Shown one piece after another: positions 11,663 to 22,747 of a stretch of DNA of 64,000 bases (position 1 is its first letter; every line of letters begins with the position of its first letter). The notes under the pieces are model-generated. The model worked only from the letters and a program-made list of their open reading frames with translations, made no database searches and was not told where the DNA came from. Source of the stretch: Scilla litardierei (lineage: Eukaryota; Streptophyta; Magnoliopsida; Asparagales; Asparagaceae). The stretch lies in assembly GCA_030789695.1 (NCBI GenBank), contig CM061130.1, positions 8,113,860 to 8,177,859 of the forward strand. The letters are read 5' to 3'. A program made the translations under genes and the position numbers.

Positions 11663-14600
11663 TATCACGCCCCGCTTCCCAAAAATATGGAGGCGAGACG
11701 TGAGTAGGTCCGCTCAGACTTGCAGCTGCAAAGCTGCAAGTCCGATAAGCGTCAATAAACATTAAATGACAGGTCCTTGCAATTGCGATACAGAACAAAG
11801 ATAATAATAAAGGAAATGATACAAATAGCAATCTCAGAATATCTATAAAATAAGTTTCAACATCACAGAAAAAGCCACCAGGCTGAAAAGAAAAAGGGTC
11901 TAAAGGCCCAAACATGGCCAACAAAAGTACAACGTACAAAGTAAAGGTGCCACGCACTGCCAACTAATAGAAATCCTAAAACAAAAGGAAGCTCCGCAAG
12001 GTCACTAAGAATGATCACCGGTGTGGTAGACAAGGACTCAGGCTCAGCGTCAGCAACAACCACGTACTCAGCTACGGTCTCTGGCTCAGGGTCTAACATG
12101 TGACACCCAAACGAGCAAGGGGCACATGTCAGCAAGTCTACAAGAGACTTGTGCAAGGAAACTGAAAGTAAAGTGAACAACCTAGCAATTCTAGCATGAT
12201 GCAATGACATGGCAGTTATGATAGAAGTGCGACAAGTAAGGTAAAGTAAAGTAAGGTACGAGCATGGCATTTGGAACATGGCATGGATGTCAAGTTTTAC
12301 ATGAACAAGCTCAAGTACAAAGACAAGTCTAGTAAGCACGTCGTGCACAGAGATTACGCCTTTTGGCTAGAGTGGCTGATCGGGCCAACTCCTAAGCTCA
12401 AGTGATCGCTTATCGCTACCCCTCCACGTGTATATGGACTGGTGCCCATCTTTTGGATCACGAGCCAGGAAGTGTTTTATCATGATGGCATAGGGGTGCA
12501 CCTAGCCGGACAAGGAAGTACAAGTACAAGTATTGTAGCGTGTGCTACGAATGCAACATTCAACTTGGATGACATGTACGATGCAATGCATGGCAGTTAA
12601 AAGTGCGTACAGATAAGGAATTTAAACATGGCAGATATCAATGCATGAATGACATGGCAGGGTGACAGATCTAGCTTCGTTGTCAAGCTAGATCTTAAAA
12701 TTGCGTCTAGACAGCTATCATTTCACTGTCTAGTCTCTTTTACGCTAAAAACAAGGAAGTGGCCTAAAAACACGGCCCTAAAACAAAAGTTGGCAAGTTT
12801 CACTTGCCTGGAACACGTGCTGGTAACACAATCTCAAAGTCCAACTACATATTCACCAAGTCCAGAGCTCCCACGCTCAGCCCAACAATCAGCCTACAGT
12901 CCTGTATTATTAAGTTGGATTTGTGAGTTACAAAGCATTAAAACACAGTTTTTATCTTGTTAACATGCGGTGTGGGTTCCCACGGTGAGAGACTTACCTC
13001 CACACGACGCGAGAGCTACTCTGACATCCGGTAGAGATGCCAGGGGTTGGATTCCTGTAGTGCGTACGGTATGGAAAGACAGATACTCTGTGATAAAATC
13101 ACGAGCATGAATGAGTTCGTTACGAAGGAACAAGAAATTATTAGGAAACCTGGGACGTCTAATGATCCGTTTTTAATAAGTTCTCAATCCTACAACGGGG
13201 TTCACATCAATATTAATGAAGTTAACACTAACACATTAACTACATCAAGTTGCTAGTACAAAAAATACACAACAATTATTATTAAGCAACTTAGGCTAAC
13301 GTGTTAACTAAAAGTTGTGTACAAGTTATCTATTCCATAGATTATCAATTTAACGTCAAAAATAGAACGTTACTAGCATGCAACACCATATCATTAAGTT
13401 GCTAACTAGTTAACTGGGGTTGTCTTACTGTTCATAATTCTACAACTAAGCTTACTAATTAAAATACTGCAACCTAACAATTAATACACTACAGTGCTGC
13501 GAGTTAACATGACTAAAGTTGGTCTAATAATATAAAAGATATCTGTAACATATATATATGCATGCTACACCTCAAGATCACAAGAGGGTACTCACTGCTT
13601 GATGCCTATCAGGCGGGCACGAACTGGCGTCGGGGAAAGGTCACGGCGGGGCTCTGCAAGCGTGGTGACGCCATGGATAGCAGCGGCACTGCTGTGTTCC
13701 GCTGCTCGCTGCAGTGGCTGCTGAGGAGAAACAACGACTAGGCCGCGATGTCGTGCATGCGATGGCCAAGGGAAATGCTGCCGCATGAAGGGGATGCCAC
13801 TGCGAAAAGCTGCGGCCAGCTGCAGCGAAGGAGGGCCTGAGGCACGAGAAGGCCAAGAGGGGTCGTCGGAAAGGCCACGGGGCGGCTGTCGCATGTGGAC
13901 GGCGTCAGCAACACACTAAGCGGCGATCTGCAGCTCGTGACAGCGCCTGTGGAGGCGCCTCTGCCGCCTGGGCGACGTGCTCCAACTAGAGCTCGATGGG
14001 GGGCCTGTTGTCGCTGGGCAGCGCCTAGCGGCGCTGTGGGCAGTGCTGTCGCCATGGCAGCCACGCAAGGGTGGTGCTGCCGGGCGGAGCACGGGGCCGC
14101 GGGTCTGATTTCACCGGAGAGAAGACCGGCATTGTGAGGGAAGTCTACTTCGTGGGTGCCTGGGCGGGTTCGAATCACGCGGAGGAGAAGGACGCTCCGG
14201 CGATGGAGGATGCTGGCCGGCGACGTTACCAGAGGTCAACGATGGCTGAGGGAGGAAGCCGCTGCTAGGGTTTGCGTGCAAAAATCCGTGGGAGGCGACG
14301 GCTCAGGGGTTGAGAACGAAGATGAATGCGGCGGCTAAGCATCGATGCGTGCTGTGTAAAGAGAAATAGCCTAGGGCTATTTAATGGGTTAGGGCTGGGA
14401 AAACGTGGGTAGGGCTGCACTCACATGGGCTATAGTGTTAGTCTAGAGTTTGGGTTTATTAATATATAACAGGTGTTTCATACCTTTTTTTAATATAAAA
14501 GATTTGAAAGCCCAAATGAAAAACTGTGTGTGAGAGATGTAGTGTGCGTGAGTTAAAATGTGTTGGGCCAAGGTTAAAAAGTGGGCTAGGTCAACATGAT

Positions 14601-15055
14601 AAGGCTGGTAACAAAATAGATTAAGATAATAAGGACAATTAGTGGGTTATACATCTTAAAACTTAGGGTTAAATATATAAGAGATTGGGCAAAATAGTGA
14701 AAGTGTGTCAAACGAGGCTCGAAAATCGTAAGATAAATACTGAGGTGACCGGGGCGACAAGAGAAGGAAGACAGAGAAGACGGATCACAATTTCGACGAC
14801 GAGGAACGAAATTAAAAATAGAAAGGCCTTACGACAAAAGTGAAAATCTTGACGTCTCGTCAAATAAGGTCAAATCGTGGGAGAACGACCCGTGAAATGA
14901 CGTTTCCAATTAACACCACAATTTTAATACTCTCAGAGAGGGTCACAACGACATATTGCACTATAGGGTTCAAAATAAAGCAAAGTCTAAAACAAACACG
15001 TGCACGGTCAACAGCACGTGCACGAAGAAGATACGATCGGAAAGCGACCGTTACA
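11663..15055 (-). repeat. Right LTR of the large non-coding element (5' LTR on the minus strand)
   Basis: 3393 bp. The + strand start reads TATCACGCC where the other copy has TGTCATGCC, so the terminal TG has mutated to TA. The other end, TTACA, abuts the TSD. Confidence 0.88.
14377..14385 (-). promoter_or_regulatory. TATA-like box of the 5' LTR of the large non-coding element
   Basis: Minus-strand ATTAAATAG about 670 bases from the LTR start, upstream of the GC-rich leader block at 13605-14340. Confidence 0.5.
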
Positions 15056-15060
15056 ATATG
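15056..15060. repeat. Target site duplication ATATG, right copy
   Basis: Matches 4690-4694 exactly. The integrase sequence of the outer element resumes immediately after it. Confidence 0.9.
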
Positions 15061-15655
15061 AATGCTAGAGATTCGCCAAACTCGGCTCATCCCCCCCGTC
15101 GGAGCTCGTCCCGATAGTCAGTCCTGTACCGTTTGCGAAATGGGGACTCGACATCCTCGGGCCTTTCACTCCTGGTCTGGGGCAGAGGAAGCACTTGATC
15201 ATGGTGGTGGACTACTTCACCAAGTGGATTGAGGTGGAACCCCTTGCTTCCATCACTTGGAAGAAGACGAAGAGCTTCGTGTGGAACTTCATCATCTCCA
15301 GGTTTAGAATTCCCCGAGCCATCGTTACGGACAATGGGAAGCAATTTGACTCCGTTGGGTTCAAAGATTTCTGTGCGGAATGGAAGATCAACTCCTTTTT
15401 GCTTCGGTGGCACACCCTCAGACCAATGGGATGGCAGAGGCCGCCAACAAATGCATCATTGAGCCCCTCCACAAGAAGGTGGCAGATGCTGAAGGGAGCT
15501 GGCTGGAGGAACTCTCGAGGATGGTCATACAAGACAACTCACAAGCAATCCACAGGCGAAACCCCTTTCATGCTCGCATATGACGCCGAGGCGGTGGTGC
15601 CTATGGAGGTGGGCGAGGAATCCCTCCGCATAAAACACTTCGATGAGGAGAGTAA
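15061..15655 (+). pseudogene. Integrase catalytic core of the outer element
   Basis: Continuation of the integrase after the first insertion. LDILGPF and KHLIMVVDYFTKWIE carry the first aspartate, AIVTDNGKQF the second. The frame then shifts near 15405, and the glutamate block continues in another frame (HPQTNGMAEAANKCI, near 15411-15455). A second shift near 15535 restores TPFMLAYDAEAVVPMEVGEES. Athila-A then cuts it at 15651-15655. DNA integration was its original role; two frameshifts plus the insertion make it dead. Confidence 0.87.
15651..15655. repeat. Target site duplication AGTAA, left copy
   Basis: AGTAA precedes the TGATCACT start of Athila-A and recurs at 28723-28727 after its GCGATCA end. 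Confidence 0.92.
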
Positions 15656-15948
15656 TGATCACTCCTCATTTTACACCTTTTTTCCGTGTATTCGCATGCC
15701 ATTTAGATCGCCCAAATCATGTTTTTCACGATATATCGACGATATTGCGATGCTTTTCACGATTTGTTGTTTTTGTCGCATTTCAGGTGATTTGGCACGA
15801 TTTGGAGTGATCTCGAGACGCGCTTACTCTAGACGGCCACCGACGACCTCCCCGAGGGATATTTTGCTGTTGGAGAGGAGAGGAAGAAGAATGGACGTCG
15901 CAGGAGCGACGAGGAGGCCAAAACAATCAGATTGGGCATCTTTTGTGT

Positions 15949-16340
15949 CCCACTCGGCCGAGTGGAGGAGCCACTCGGCCGACCAGCGAGACACTGCTCG
16001 GCCGACCCGTTCAGACACGATTTCCATGTGTACTCGGCCGAGCGTCGGAGTCCACATCGGCCGAGTGACGATACCACGTCCGCCCGAGTGGCGCCCAGAC
16101 GAAGCCCCTCCAAAATATCAAAGTTTCTGTTTTTCGGCCACCTGAGCTTCAGAAGACCCACTCAGCCGAGTGGCAAACCACGTCCGCCCGAGTGCAGTGA
16201 AGCCATCGGCCGAGTGACGACAACTCACTCGGCCGAGCCGCCTCCGAACTGAAGACCCCTGAAAGGCCCAACTTACTGGAAAATTACAGGGTTTTCACTC
16301 GGCCGAGCGACTTTTGTCACTCGGCCGAGTGCGATGCGCT
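15949..16340 (+). repeat. Array of CACTCGGCCGAGTG palindromes in U3
   Basis: About eleven full or partial copies of a 14-bp perfect palindrome (core CTCGGCCGAG), irregularly spaced and all upstream of the TATA box. Variants such as CATCGGCCGAGTG and CGCCCGAGTG lose part of one arm. The same array is in the 3' LTR (27196-27587), in Athila-B, and once more inside this element. The position suggests dimeric protein binding or another U3 control role; that is inference. Confidence 0.75.
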
Positions 16341-16414
16341 ACATGTAGCGAAATTTGCGGAAAACAGGCTGTGCAGGGGCGTTTTGGTCAGGATTTTTGG
16401 ACGATTTTTGGGGC

Positions 16415-16421
16415 TATTTAA
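16415..16421 (+). promoter_or_regulatory. TATA box of the Athila-A 5' LTR
   Basis: TATTTAA in GGGGCTATTTAAGCCC. It divides the palindrome array (upstream) from the hairpin array (downstream). Start of transcription is expected near 16450. Confidence 0.65.
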
Positions 16422-16812
16422 GCCCTGTTTTTACCCTAGTTTTGAGGAGCCATCTCTTAGATTTTTTGCAGCTTTTTGAGACTACTTTTTAGCTTTATTA
16501 TTTGTGATTGGAGAAGAGGAAAAACTTGGATTTTTGTTGGATTAATTAAAGAACTACATTGGTTTGCATCTCTCTTCCCCAAAAACTCTATTTTTATTGT
16601 TTATATCATTGTTGTGATGAATTCCATTGCCTATTTCATTGATTATTTTTGTGCTATTGCTATGATTTGTGAGTAGTCTCCACGTCTTGGGGCGTGGGGA
16701 TGAACCCTACAAGCCCAATTTCGTATTTGTGATAAATTGGTAGAAATTGTGCTAGAATCAATTATTAGGGATTAGATTGGGATCGAATTACTACGGATAG
16801 CTAGGTATTCAT

Positions 16813-17120
16813 ATCAATTGGGATTTGCAAGAGATTGGATCCCAATTTGATAGGAAGCCCTAGAAATCTGAATTGGGTTGGAGTCAGACTTTCGAAGTAT
16901 CGGTTTGCAAGAGATTGGACCGATACTAGGATCTCCGGTTGCAATTCCGTGCCGATACCCGTTTGCAAGAGATTGGACGGGTAGGAACTATCCTAATTTA
17001 GATTGTTGACCGAGTTTGCAAGAGATTGGGCTCGGTGCGCAATTGGACGATGATGTTGATCCTAATGCTAGCTTTCCTAGGCTAGGGTTTGCAAGAGATT
17101 GGACCCAAACCTAGGATAGC
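16813..17120 (+). repeat. Five hairpins with constant loop TTGCAAGAGATTGG and variable arms
   Basis: The 14-mer TTGCAAGAGATTGG occurs at 16825, 16905, 16963, 17016 and 17089. Each copy sits between a different pair of complementary arms: ATCAA-TTGGGAT/ATCCCAATTTGAT, AGTATCGGT/ACCGATACT (9 bp perfect), TACCCGT/ACGGGTA (7 bp perfect), ACCGAG/CTCGGT, and GGGT/ACCC extended by CCTAGG/CCTAGG. The array lies in the transcribed leader, between the TATA box and the primer site. Confidence 0.85.
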
Positions 17121-17481
17121 TATAGACCGACAACAGCGCGAGAGCGTGAGCTTGGTTCCACATTTAGTTGTAACTAGTTCATCCAAATTCTCATTCTAGC
17201 AATTTTGATACCGACAAACCACATTTATGAAATACGGTGAGTAGCGGGGATTCCCCATTCCCTAGACGTTCTTTATTTGATTTGATATTTCGCACATTTG
17301 TCTGACGATTGTGACAGGATCGCCCAAGGCAACTCTCTCTATTCTTAAATAGCCAGGTTGATTAGGAGCAAGCACGGTCATTCGTCCTCCCTGTGTTCGA
17401 TACCCGCTCGCCGCTATACCGTGCGCTTGCGGTAAAACTACAACCGTTCTTTTGGTGTACGTCCCGGAGCGATCAAGTTTT

Positions 17482-17499
17482 TGGCGCCGTTGCCGGGGA
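17482..17499 (+). other. Primer binding site, tRNA-Asp type
   Basis: TGGCGCCGTTGCCGGGGA is the complement of the 3' end of plant tRNA-Asp, the usual primer of Athila elements. It lies 6 bases after the LTR. Confidence 0.9.
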
Positions 17500-17645
17500 A
17501 GACGTTTTGACGGTGTTTGGCATCGACCACCCGGTTATTTCTTCTTTCTTTCTTTCTTCATCCTCCTCTATATCTTATTTTAACTTTATTCGCAGCCCTA
17601 TTTGCATATTCTCCCCGTATTTTGCATAAGATCTTAACAGGGAGA

Positions 17646-20600
17646 ATGGAGGATGCACTGCCAATAATGGAACTCAGTCGAGAAGACTATGACTCCTTCA
17701 CAGACCTCCTTAAGGAGCTTGTTGACGAGGCCCACGCTACCGGAGCATTTGCTATTGATATCAAAGACCCAGACGAACAACTATTTGCTAGTTTTGTGAT
17801 GGACCAAATCTCCCCGGAGGGGACTATCGGAGGCAATGTCAGAGTTGACGTGGTCGACGACAAATTGTATTTCGAAGACAATAGAGCGAGTGTCGAAGAA
17901 CACTATGCTCCCGAAGAACCCTTCGAGCAAACCGACATTCAGGGAGTTACACTCTATGACGCTCACTCTTGTTTTTATGAATCGTCTGATGTGTTTCTTG
18001 ATTCCAGGTACGAACTGGAGCAGAGTGAAGGTTTTGGCGATGCTAGCCCTGAATCGGAGGGCGCCTATTTCGATGCCTCATCCTCACTAAGTAGCGAGTC
18101 TGACTCGTCACAAGAAAGCATGCCACCTGAACATGAGTTAAACCCGGATGACAAGGAAAAAGTCGAACTCATGCGAGCCGATGAAGTGGAAGGAGCAGCG
18201 CCACCTGAGGTAGAGCTTAAACAATTACCGCCGAATCTAAGGTATGCCTTTTTGGGTAATAAATTGACTTTCCCGGTGATAGTCAATTCCCACCTCACAC
18301 AAGATCAAGTTGAAAAACTCCTAGACGTTCTTAGGAGCCACAAAGATGTCTTGGGATACACTATCTCCGATCTAAAAGGGATAAGCCCTAGGCTTTGCAC
18401 GCATTGGATCCATTTAGAGGATACCGAAGCCACCTCCATAGAGCCTCAAAGGCGGTTAAACCCGAACATGAAGGAGGTGGTTAAAAAGGAAATCCTAAAA
18501 TTGCTAGAAGCCGGTATAATTTATCCTATCTCTGACAGTAGATGGGTTAGCCCCGTTCACGTCGTCCCCAAGAAAGGGGGGATGACTGTCATAAAAAATG
18601 AAAAAGGTGAGCCAATATCTACGCGCACTGTCACAGGATGGCGAATGTGCATTGACTATAGGAAACTCAATAAAGCCACCCGAAAGGACCATTACCCATT
18701 GCCATTCATTGATCAAATGCTTGAACGCCTCGCGAACCATAAATACTTTTGCTATCTAGACGGGTATTCGGGTTTCTTCCAAATCCCTTTGCACGAAGAT
18801 GACCAAGAAAAGACAACTTTTACTTGTCCCTATGGCACCTATGCATACCGTAGGATGCCGTTCGGCCTTTGTAATGCTCCCGCCACTTTTCAAAGATGTA
18901 TGACATCCATATTTTCCGATTATATTGAAAACATTATGGAAGTTTTTATGGATGATTTCTCGGTTTACGGAAGTGAGTTTGACTCTTGCTTGGAAAATCT
19001 CACTAAAGTCCTAAAAAGGTGCCAACAAAACAATCTCACTCTCAATTGGGAGAAGTGTCACTTCATGGTAACGGAAGGTATAGTTCTCGGACATCTTGTT
19101 TCCTCAAGAGGAATCGAGGTAGATAAAGCAAAAATTGAGGTAATCGAAAAACTTCCTCCTCCTATTAATGTTAAGGGCATTAGAGGTTTCCTTGGTCACG
19201 CGGGGTTTTACCGCCGCTTCATCAAGGATTTCGCCTCGATTGCCCGGCCTCTTACTTCCTTGCTCGCTAAAGATGTTCCTTTTGACTTTTCAGGAGAATG
19301 CTTGCAAGCTTTCAACACCTTGAAGGAAGCACTAGTCTCAGCGCCTATCATACAACCGCCGGATTGGAGCCTCCCTTTTGAGCTAATGTGCGATGCTAGC
19401 GACCAAGCCATTGGAGCGGTATTGGGACAAAGGAAAGATAGGAAGCTTCATGCGATATACTACGCAAGCAAGACATTGGATGACGCGCAGAAAAACTACA
19501 CAACTACCGAGAAGGAGCTTCTAGCGGTCGTCTATTCTATAGAGAAGTTTCGCTCCTACCTCCTCGGTTCCAAGGTGATTGTCCACACCGACCATGCGGC
19601 ATTGAAGTATCTTTTAAACAAGAAGGAGGCCAAACCCCGGTTGATTAGGTGGATACTCTTGTTGCAAGAATTCTACCTAGAGATCAGAGATAAGAAGGGT
19701 ACAGACAATGTCGTGGCGGATCATTTATCTAGGCTCATTCGCGACAAGGAGGATGAGAGCTTACCTATTGATGACACATTTGTTGATGAGAGGCTATATG
19801 CGGTAAGGACCGGGGAAGTACCTTGGTACGCGGACTTCGTCAACTACTTGGCTTGCGGAATCAAACCGCATGGGATGTCCACGCAACAAAAGAGGAGATT
19901 TATGCATGAGGTCCGTAGCTACTTTTGGGAAGATCCTTACCTTTTTAAGATATGCAAAGATAGTGTCATTCGTAGGTGTGTTTCTAAAGAGGAGGCAACG
20001 TCTATCATTTTGCATTGCCACGGTCTACCATGCGGGGGACATCATGCCGCCTCTAAAACCACCGCTAAGATCTTGCAGAGCGGGTTCTTCTGGCCGACAA
20101 TGTTTAAAGACACCCACAACTTTGTAAAAGGGTGCGATAGATGCCAACGGACCGGGAATATCTCCAAGCGCAATGAAATGCCAATGAGGCCCATCCAAGA
20201 AATCGAGCTTTTTGATTGTTGGGGAGTAGACTTCATGGGACGATTTCCATCGAGCAATGGCAACAAATACATCCTATTGGCCGTCGACTACGTCTCCAAA
20301 TGGGTGGAGGCAATCGCCACTCCTACTAATGATGCAAGGGTCGTCTCCAAGTTCTTCAAGCAAAATATCTTCCCGCGCTTTGGAGTGCCGCGTACCTTGA
20401 TAAGCGACGGGGGAAGCCACTTCATAGAGAACAAGTTTGAAGCCATGCTAAAGAAGTACGGGGTAAATCATAGAGTTGGCATGGCTTATCACCCCCAGAC
20501 AAGCGGCCAAGTGGAAGTCTCAAATAGAGAGATCAAGCAAATTCTCGAGAAAACCGTGGATCGGTCTAGAAAGGATTGGTCAATGAAGTTAAACGATGCT

Positions 20601-21527
20601 CTATGGGCTTATCGCACGGCCTTTCGCACCCCCATCGGTACCACCCCGTTCCGTCTAGTTTATGGGAAGGCCTGCCACTTGCCGGTAGAGTTGGAGCACC
20701 GCGCATATTGGGCCATCAAGACCTTTAACTACGACTACAAGAGTGCGGCGGTGAGGCGACTCTTGGACATCAACGAGCTTGATGAAATAAGGAGAGACGC
20801 CTATGAGAGCTCGAGAATTTACAAGGAAAGGACCAAGATTTTCCACGATGCCCGCATAACCGTCACGGACTTCAAGGTAGGAGACAAAGTCTTGCTCTAC
20901 AATTTCCGGCTCCGACTATTTCCCGGTAAGTTGAGGTCACGTTGGTCCGGACCTTTCACCATCAAGCATATACAACCGGGAGGAGCTTTCGAGTTGGAGA
21001 GCAAGGACGGTTCCACGTTCAAAGTAAATGGTCAAAGGCTCAAGCACTATTCCGAAGGAATCCCGACGGGCGAAACCAATAGGGTATATTTGCTCAAGGA
21101 ACGGTCGGATGATCTCATGGACCTCCTTGACGAGGTTATAGAAGAAGCGATTCCTCACTCAATTGGCGCCCTTTTTGATGAAGAATTTGAAGAAGGCCCG
21201 GATTTAGGCCGAGATGAAAAGAATGAAGACGATTCCCCCGACTTCTCCGCTGATGAAGATGAAGGCGACGCTGATGTCGCAAGGATTCGAGAGCTCTGCA
21301 AGCTCTCGAAATTAAAGTCTCCAAAGAAAGCTCCGCCGGCACGGAGACCGGCATCACCGGTTAAGCCGTTGACCGGAGCAAACGCTAGCTTGGGGGAGCC
21401 TCCCCCCAACACTATTCGAGACGAGAGACCACCGCGGGAGAACTCGCCGCCGCCACATCCAAATCCAAGCGCGCTCCCCGGAAAGTTTGACGGGTGCATC
21501 CCGTATGCACCAAACATCCCGCATTGA
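17646..21527 (+). CDS. Athila-A polyprotein: acidic N-terminal domain, RT, RNase H, integrase
   Basis: An intact frame; I start it at the ATG at 17646 (1293 aa) because upstream codons overlap the leader, though the frame is open from 17517. Residues 1 to about 190 are acidic and unassigned. RT then follows with [27 protein letters not shown] and catalytic FMDD at residue 434. RNase H has its first aspartate at residue 583 (MCDASD), then [13 protein letters not shown] and [11 protein letters not shown]. Integrase has the zinc domain [11 protein letters not shown]...CDRCQ at about 790-832 and a full DD35E triad: D862, D921, E957. A GPF-type C-terminal domain (RWSGPFTI) and an acidic, proline-rich tail of about 150 aa finish it. 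It copies RNA into cDNA and inserts it in the nucleus. Gag and protease are missing, which is unusual for an element this young. Confidence 0.93.
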   Translation: MEDALPIMELSREDYDSFTDLLKELVDEAHATGAFAIDIKDPDEQLFASFVMDQISPEGTIGGNVRVDVVDDKLYFEDNRASVEEHYAPEEPFEQTDIQGVTLYDAHSCFYESSDVFLDSRYELEQSEGFGDASPESEGAYFDASSSLSSESDSSQESMPPEHELNPDDKEKVELMRADEVEGAAPPEVELKQLPPNLRYAFLGNKLTFPVIVNSHLTQDQVEKLLDVLRSHKDVLGYTISDLKGISPRLCTHWIHLEDTEATSIEPQRRLNPNMKEVVKKEILKLLEAGIIYPISDSRWVSPVHVVPKKGGMTVIKNEKGEPISTRTVTGWRMCIDYRKLNKATRKDHYPLPFIDQMLERLANHKYFCYLDGYSGFFQIPLHEDDQEKTTFTCPYGTYAYRRMPFGLCNAPATFQRCMTSIFSDYIENIMEVFMDDFSVYGSEFDSCLENLTKVLKRCQQNNLTLNWEKCHFMVTEGIVLGHLVSSRGIEVDKAKIEVIEKLPPPINVKGIRGFLGHAGFYRRFIKDFASIARPLTSLLAKDVPFDFSGECLQAFNTLKEALVSAPIIQPPDWSLPFELMCDASDQAIGAVLGQRKDRKLHAIYYASKTLDDAQKNYTTTEKELLAVVYSIEKFRSYLLGSKVIVHTDHAALKYLLNKKEAKPRLIRWILLLQEFYLEIRDKKGTDNVVADHLSRLIRDKEDESLPIDDTFVDERLYAVRTGEVPWYADFVNYLACGIKPHGMSTQQKRRFMHEVRSYFWEDPYLFKICKDSVIRRCVSKEEATSIILHCHGLPCGGHHAASKTTAKILQSGFFWPTMFKDTHNFVKGCDRCQRTGNISKRNEMPMRPIQEIELFDCWGVDFMGRFPSSNGNKYILLAVDYVSKWVEAIATPTNDARVVSKFFKQNIFPRFGVPRTLISDGGSHFIENKFEAMLKKYGVNHRVGMAYHPQTSGQVEVSNREIKQILEKTVDRSRKDWSMKLNDALWAYRTAFRTPIGTTPFRLVYGKACHLPVELEHRAYWAIKTFNYDYKSAAVRRLLDINELDEIRRDAYESSRIYKERTKIFHDARITVTDFKVGDKVLLYNFRLRLFPGKLRSRWSGPFTIKHIQPGGAFELESKDGSTFKVNGQRLKHYSEGIPTGETNRVYLLKERSDDLMDLLDEVIEEAIPHSIGALFDEEFEEGPDLGRDEKNEDDSPDFSADEDEGDADVARIRELCKLSKLKSPKKAPPARRPASPVKPLTGANASLGEPPPNTIRDERPPRENSPPPHPNPSALPGKFDGCIPYAPNIPH

Positions 21528-21572
21528 TTGAAAATTATAGGGGGTCGAGCTCACGACCTTAAACGAGCGCTT

Positions 21573-21590
21573 GTCGGGAGGCAACCCGAC
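21573..21590 (+). other. Hairpin just after the pol stop codon
   Basis: GTCGGG-AGGCAA-CCCGAC, a perfect 6-bp stem. A similar GGGAGGCAACCC element follows pol in many plant Athila-like elements, to my knowledge. Its function is not known to me; a role in 3' end formation or translation is possible. Confidence 0.6.
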
Positions 21591-21845
21591 GGTTTTTGCT
21601 TTATTTATACTTTTCTTTATTTTCGTTTTAGAAATTTTTAGTGTTTCGAGTCGTTCGCCCAAAAATTTTGTGATAACGGGTCCTATTTTTCTCGACAGGA
21701 GAGGAGATAGGTAGATACATCATGAGGAGGATGAACGAGACGACGAGGGGCGCCCCAAGAAGGCGTTCGACGCTTAGGAGGAGGATGAAATCGACTGGAG
21801 GAAGAAAGACGGAGTTTAGAGCCCAAACGAAGACAAACAGCAGAA

Positions 21846-22202
21846 AACAAGGCTCACTCGGCCGAGCATACTAGTCACTCGGCCGAGTACAGAAGTTCGT
21901 CCGACCGAGCCGCTCACGAACGAGGGAAGTCTGCTGTACCCAACTCTCTGTCTATTTTCCTCATTTCATTAGAACTGCTACTCGGCCGAGTATACATTAT
22001 CACTCGGCGGAGTAAAACGGATACCCTCCTAGGGCAAGTCATGCCGAGTAGCTTGAGTCACTCGGCCGAATGGACTTACTCCACTCGGCCGAAGCTGGCA
22101 AAGCCACTCGGCCGAAGCAATATCGGGGAGAAAATTTTTATTTGCCTCGCTCGGTCGAGTGAGCACGTCACTCGGCCGAGTCGTAACTTTTTTATATATA
22201 AG
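21846..22202 (+). promoter_or_regulatory. Internal promoter-like region: U3-type palindromes plus TATA box
   Basis: About nine CACTCGGCCGAG-type copies lie between pol and the downstream ORF, followed by TATATATAAG at 22193-22202 and then a GC-rich leader. The order is the same as in the LTR: palindromes, TATA, leader. The GC-rich stretch up to about 22400 could be a first exon, with a plausible intron from CCG/GTACCCC near 22408 to TGCGCAG near 22569 before the ATG at 22748. This suggests separate transcription of the downstream ORF. Confidence 0.6.
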
Positions 22203-22747
22203 TGGCGAAGGGGGCACGGATTTCGAAATCGCAAATCCCAAATCCGCCCGCGCCCCCTCAGCTCCCCTCGCCCGATCTCGCTTCACCCAGCCCCCACTCG
22301 CCCGGACGACCTCGCCCCGCCGCCGCTCGGTCCGCCACCGCCGGCCGAGCACACGCCGGTGCCTCGCCCGAGTCGCCGCCGGCGGCACGCCGTCCGACCA
22401 CCTCCGGTACCCCTATTTCGACTATTTTCTCCTCTTTTCGTGTATTTCTTGAGGATCCATGCGCTAAACGCCCCCCTAACCCAAATCAATTTCTATATCT
22501 ATCCATTATACCCCTATTGCTCCATACATTTTGATTATTACTCGCTGATATCGCTTTTTCATGCGCAGGTTGCTTTTTGGAGCTTAGGGGAGCTCAGGGG
22601 AGCTTCTACGGGCTGCTCAGGACTTCGTGGAGGCGCGGACTTCGCACGCTTCCACTGCTTAGCACTCGCGGCGTGTTTGGGTATACTCTTTCCATTCTTT
22701 TACACGCACTGCATTTTTTTTCATTTTTCGGCGCGCTCGGGGCCGAT

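Larger units (their letters stand above)
4695..15055 (-). mobile_element. Large non-coding LTR retrotransposon (LARD-like)
   Basis: 10.36 kb with two LTRs of about 3.4 kb, a perfect TSD and no recognisable gag or pol. I place it on the minus strand because the sequence next to the left LTR reads, on the minus strand, AAGGTGGGGAGGA directly before TGTAACGG, a good polypurine tract. A promoter-like ATTAAATAG also lies on the minus strand in both LTRs. No initiator-Met or Asp primer site is evident beside the right LTR. It must borrow all proteins from a partner element. LTR comparison of 330 bases shows about 12 substitutions plus one 18-bp gap, so it is middle-aged. Confidence 0.82.
15656..17475 (+). 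repeat. 5' LTR of Athila-A
   Basis: 1820 bp, TGATCACT to GAGCGATCA. U3 holds an array of CTCGGCCGAG palindromes, then a TATA box at 16415-16421. The transcribed part holds five hairpins with an identical 14-base loop. Confidence 0.94.

Noticed and set aside
13738..14178. 146-codon minus-strand frame conserved in both large LTRs (also 6786-7226)
   Set aside because: Conservation follows from LTR identity. Most differences between the two copies change the amino acid, which does not suggest selection on a protein.
15195..16145. 316-codon open frame across the integrase core and the Athila-A LTR
   Set aside because: It is a chimera: the first half is outer-element integrase, partly out of frame, and the rest reads through the Athila-A LTR. 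The TSD at 15651-15655 marks the join.
17482..17499. tRNA-Asp gene fragment
   Set aside because: Only the 18 bases complementary to the tRNA 3' end are present, right after an LTR; this is a primer binding site.
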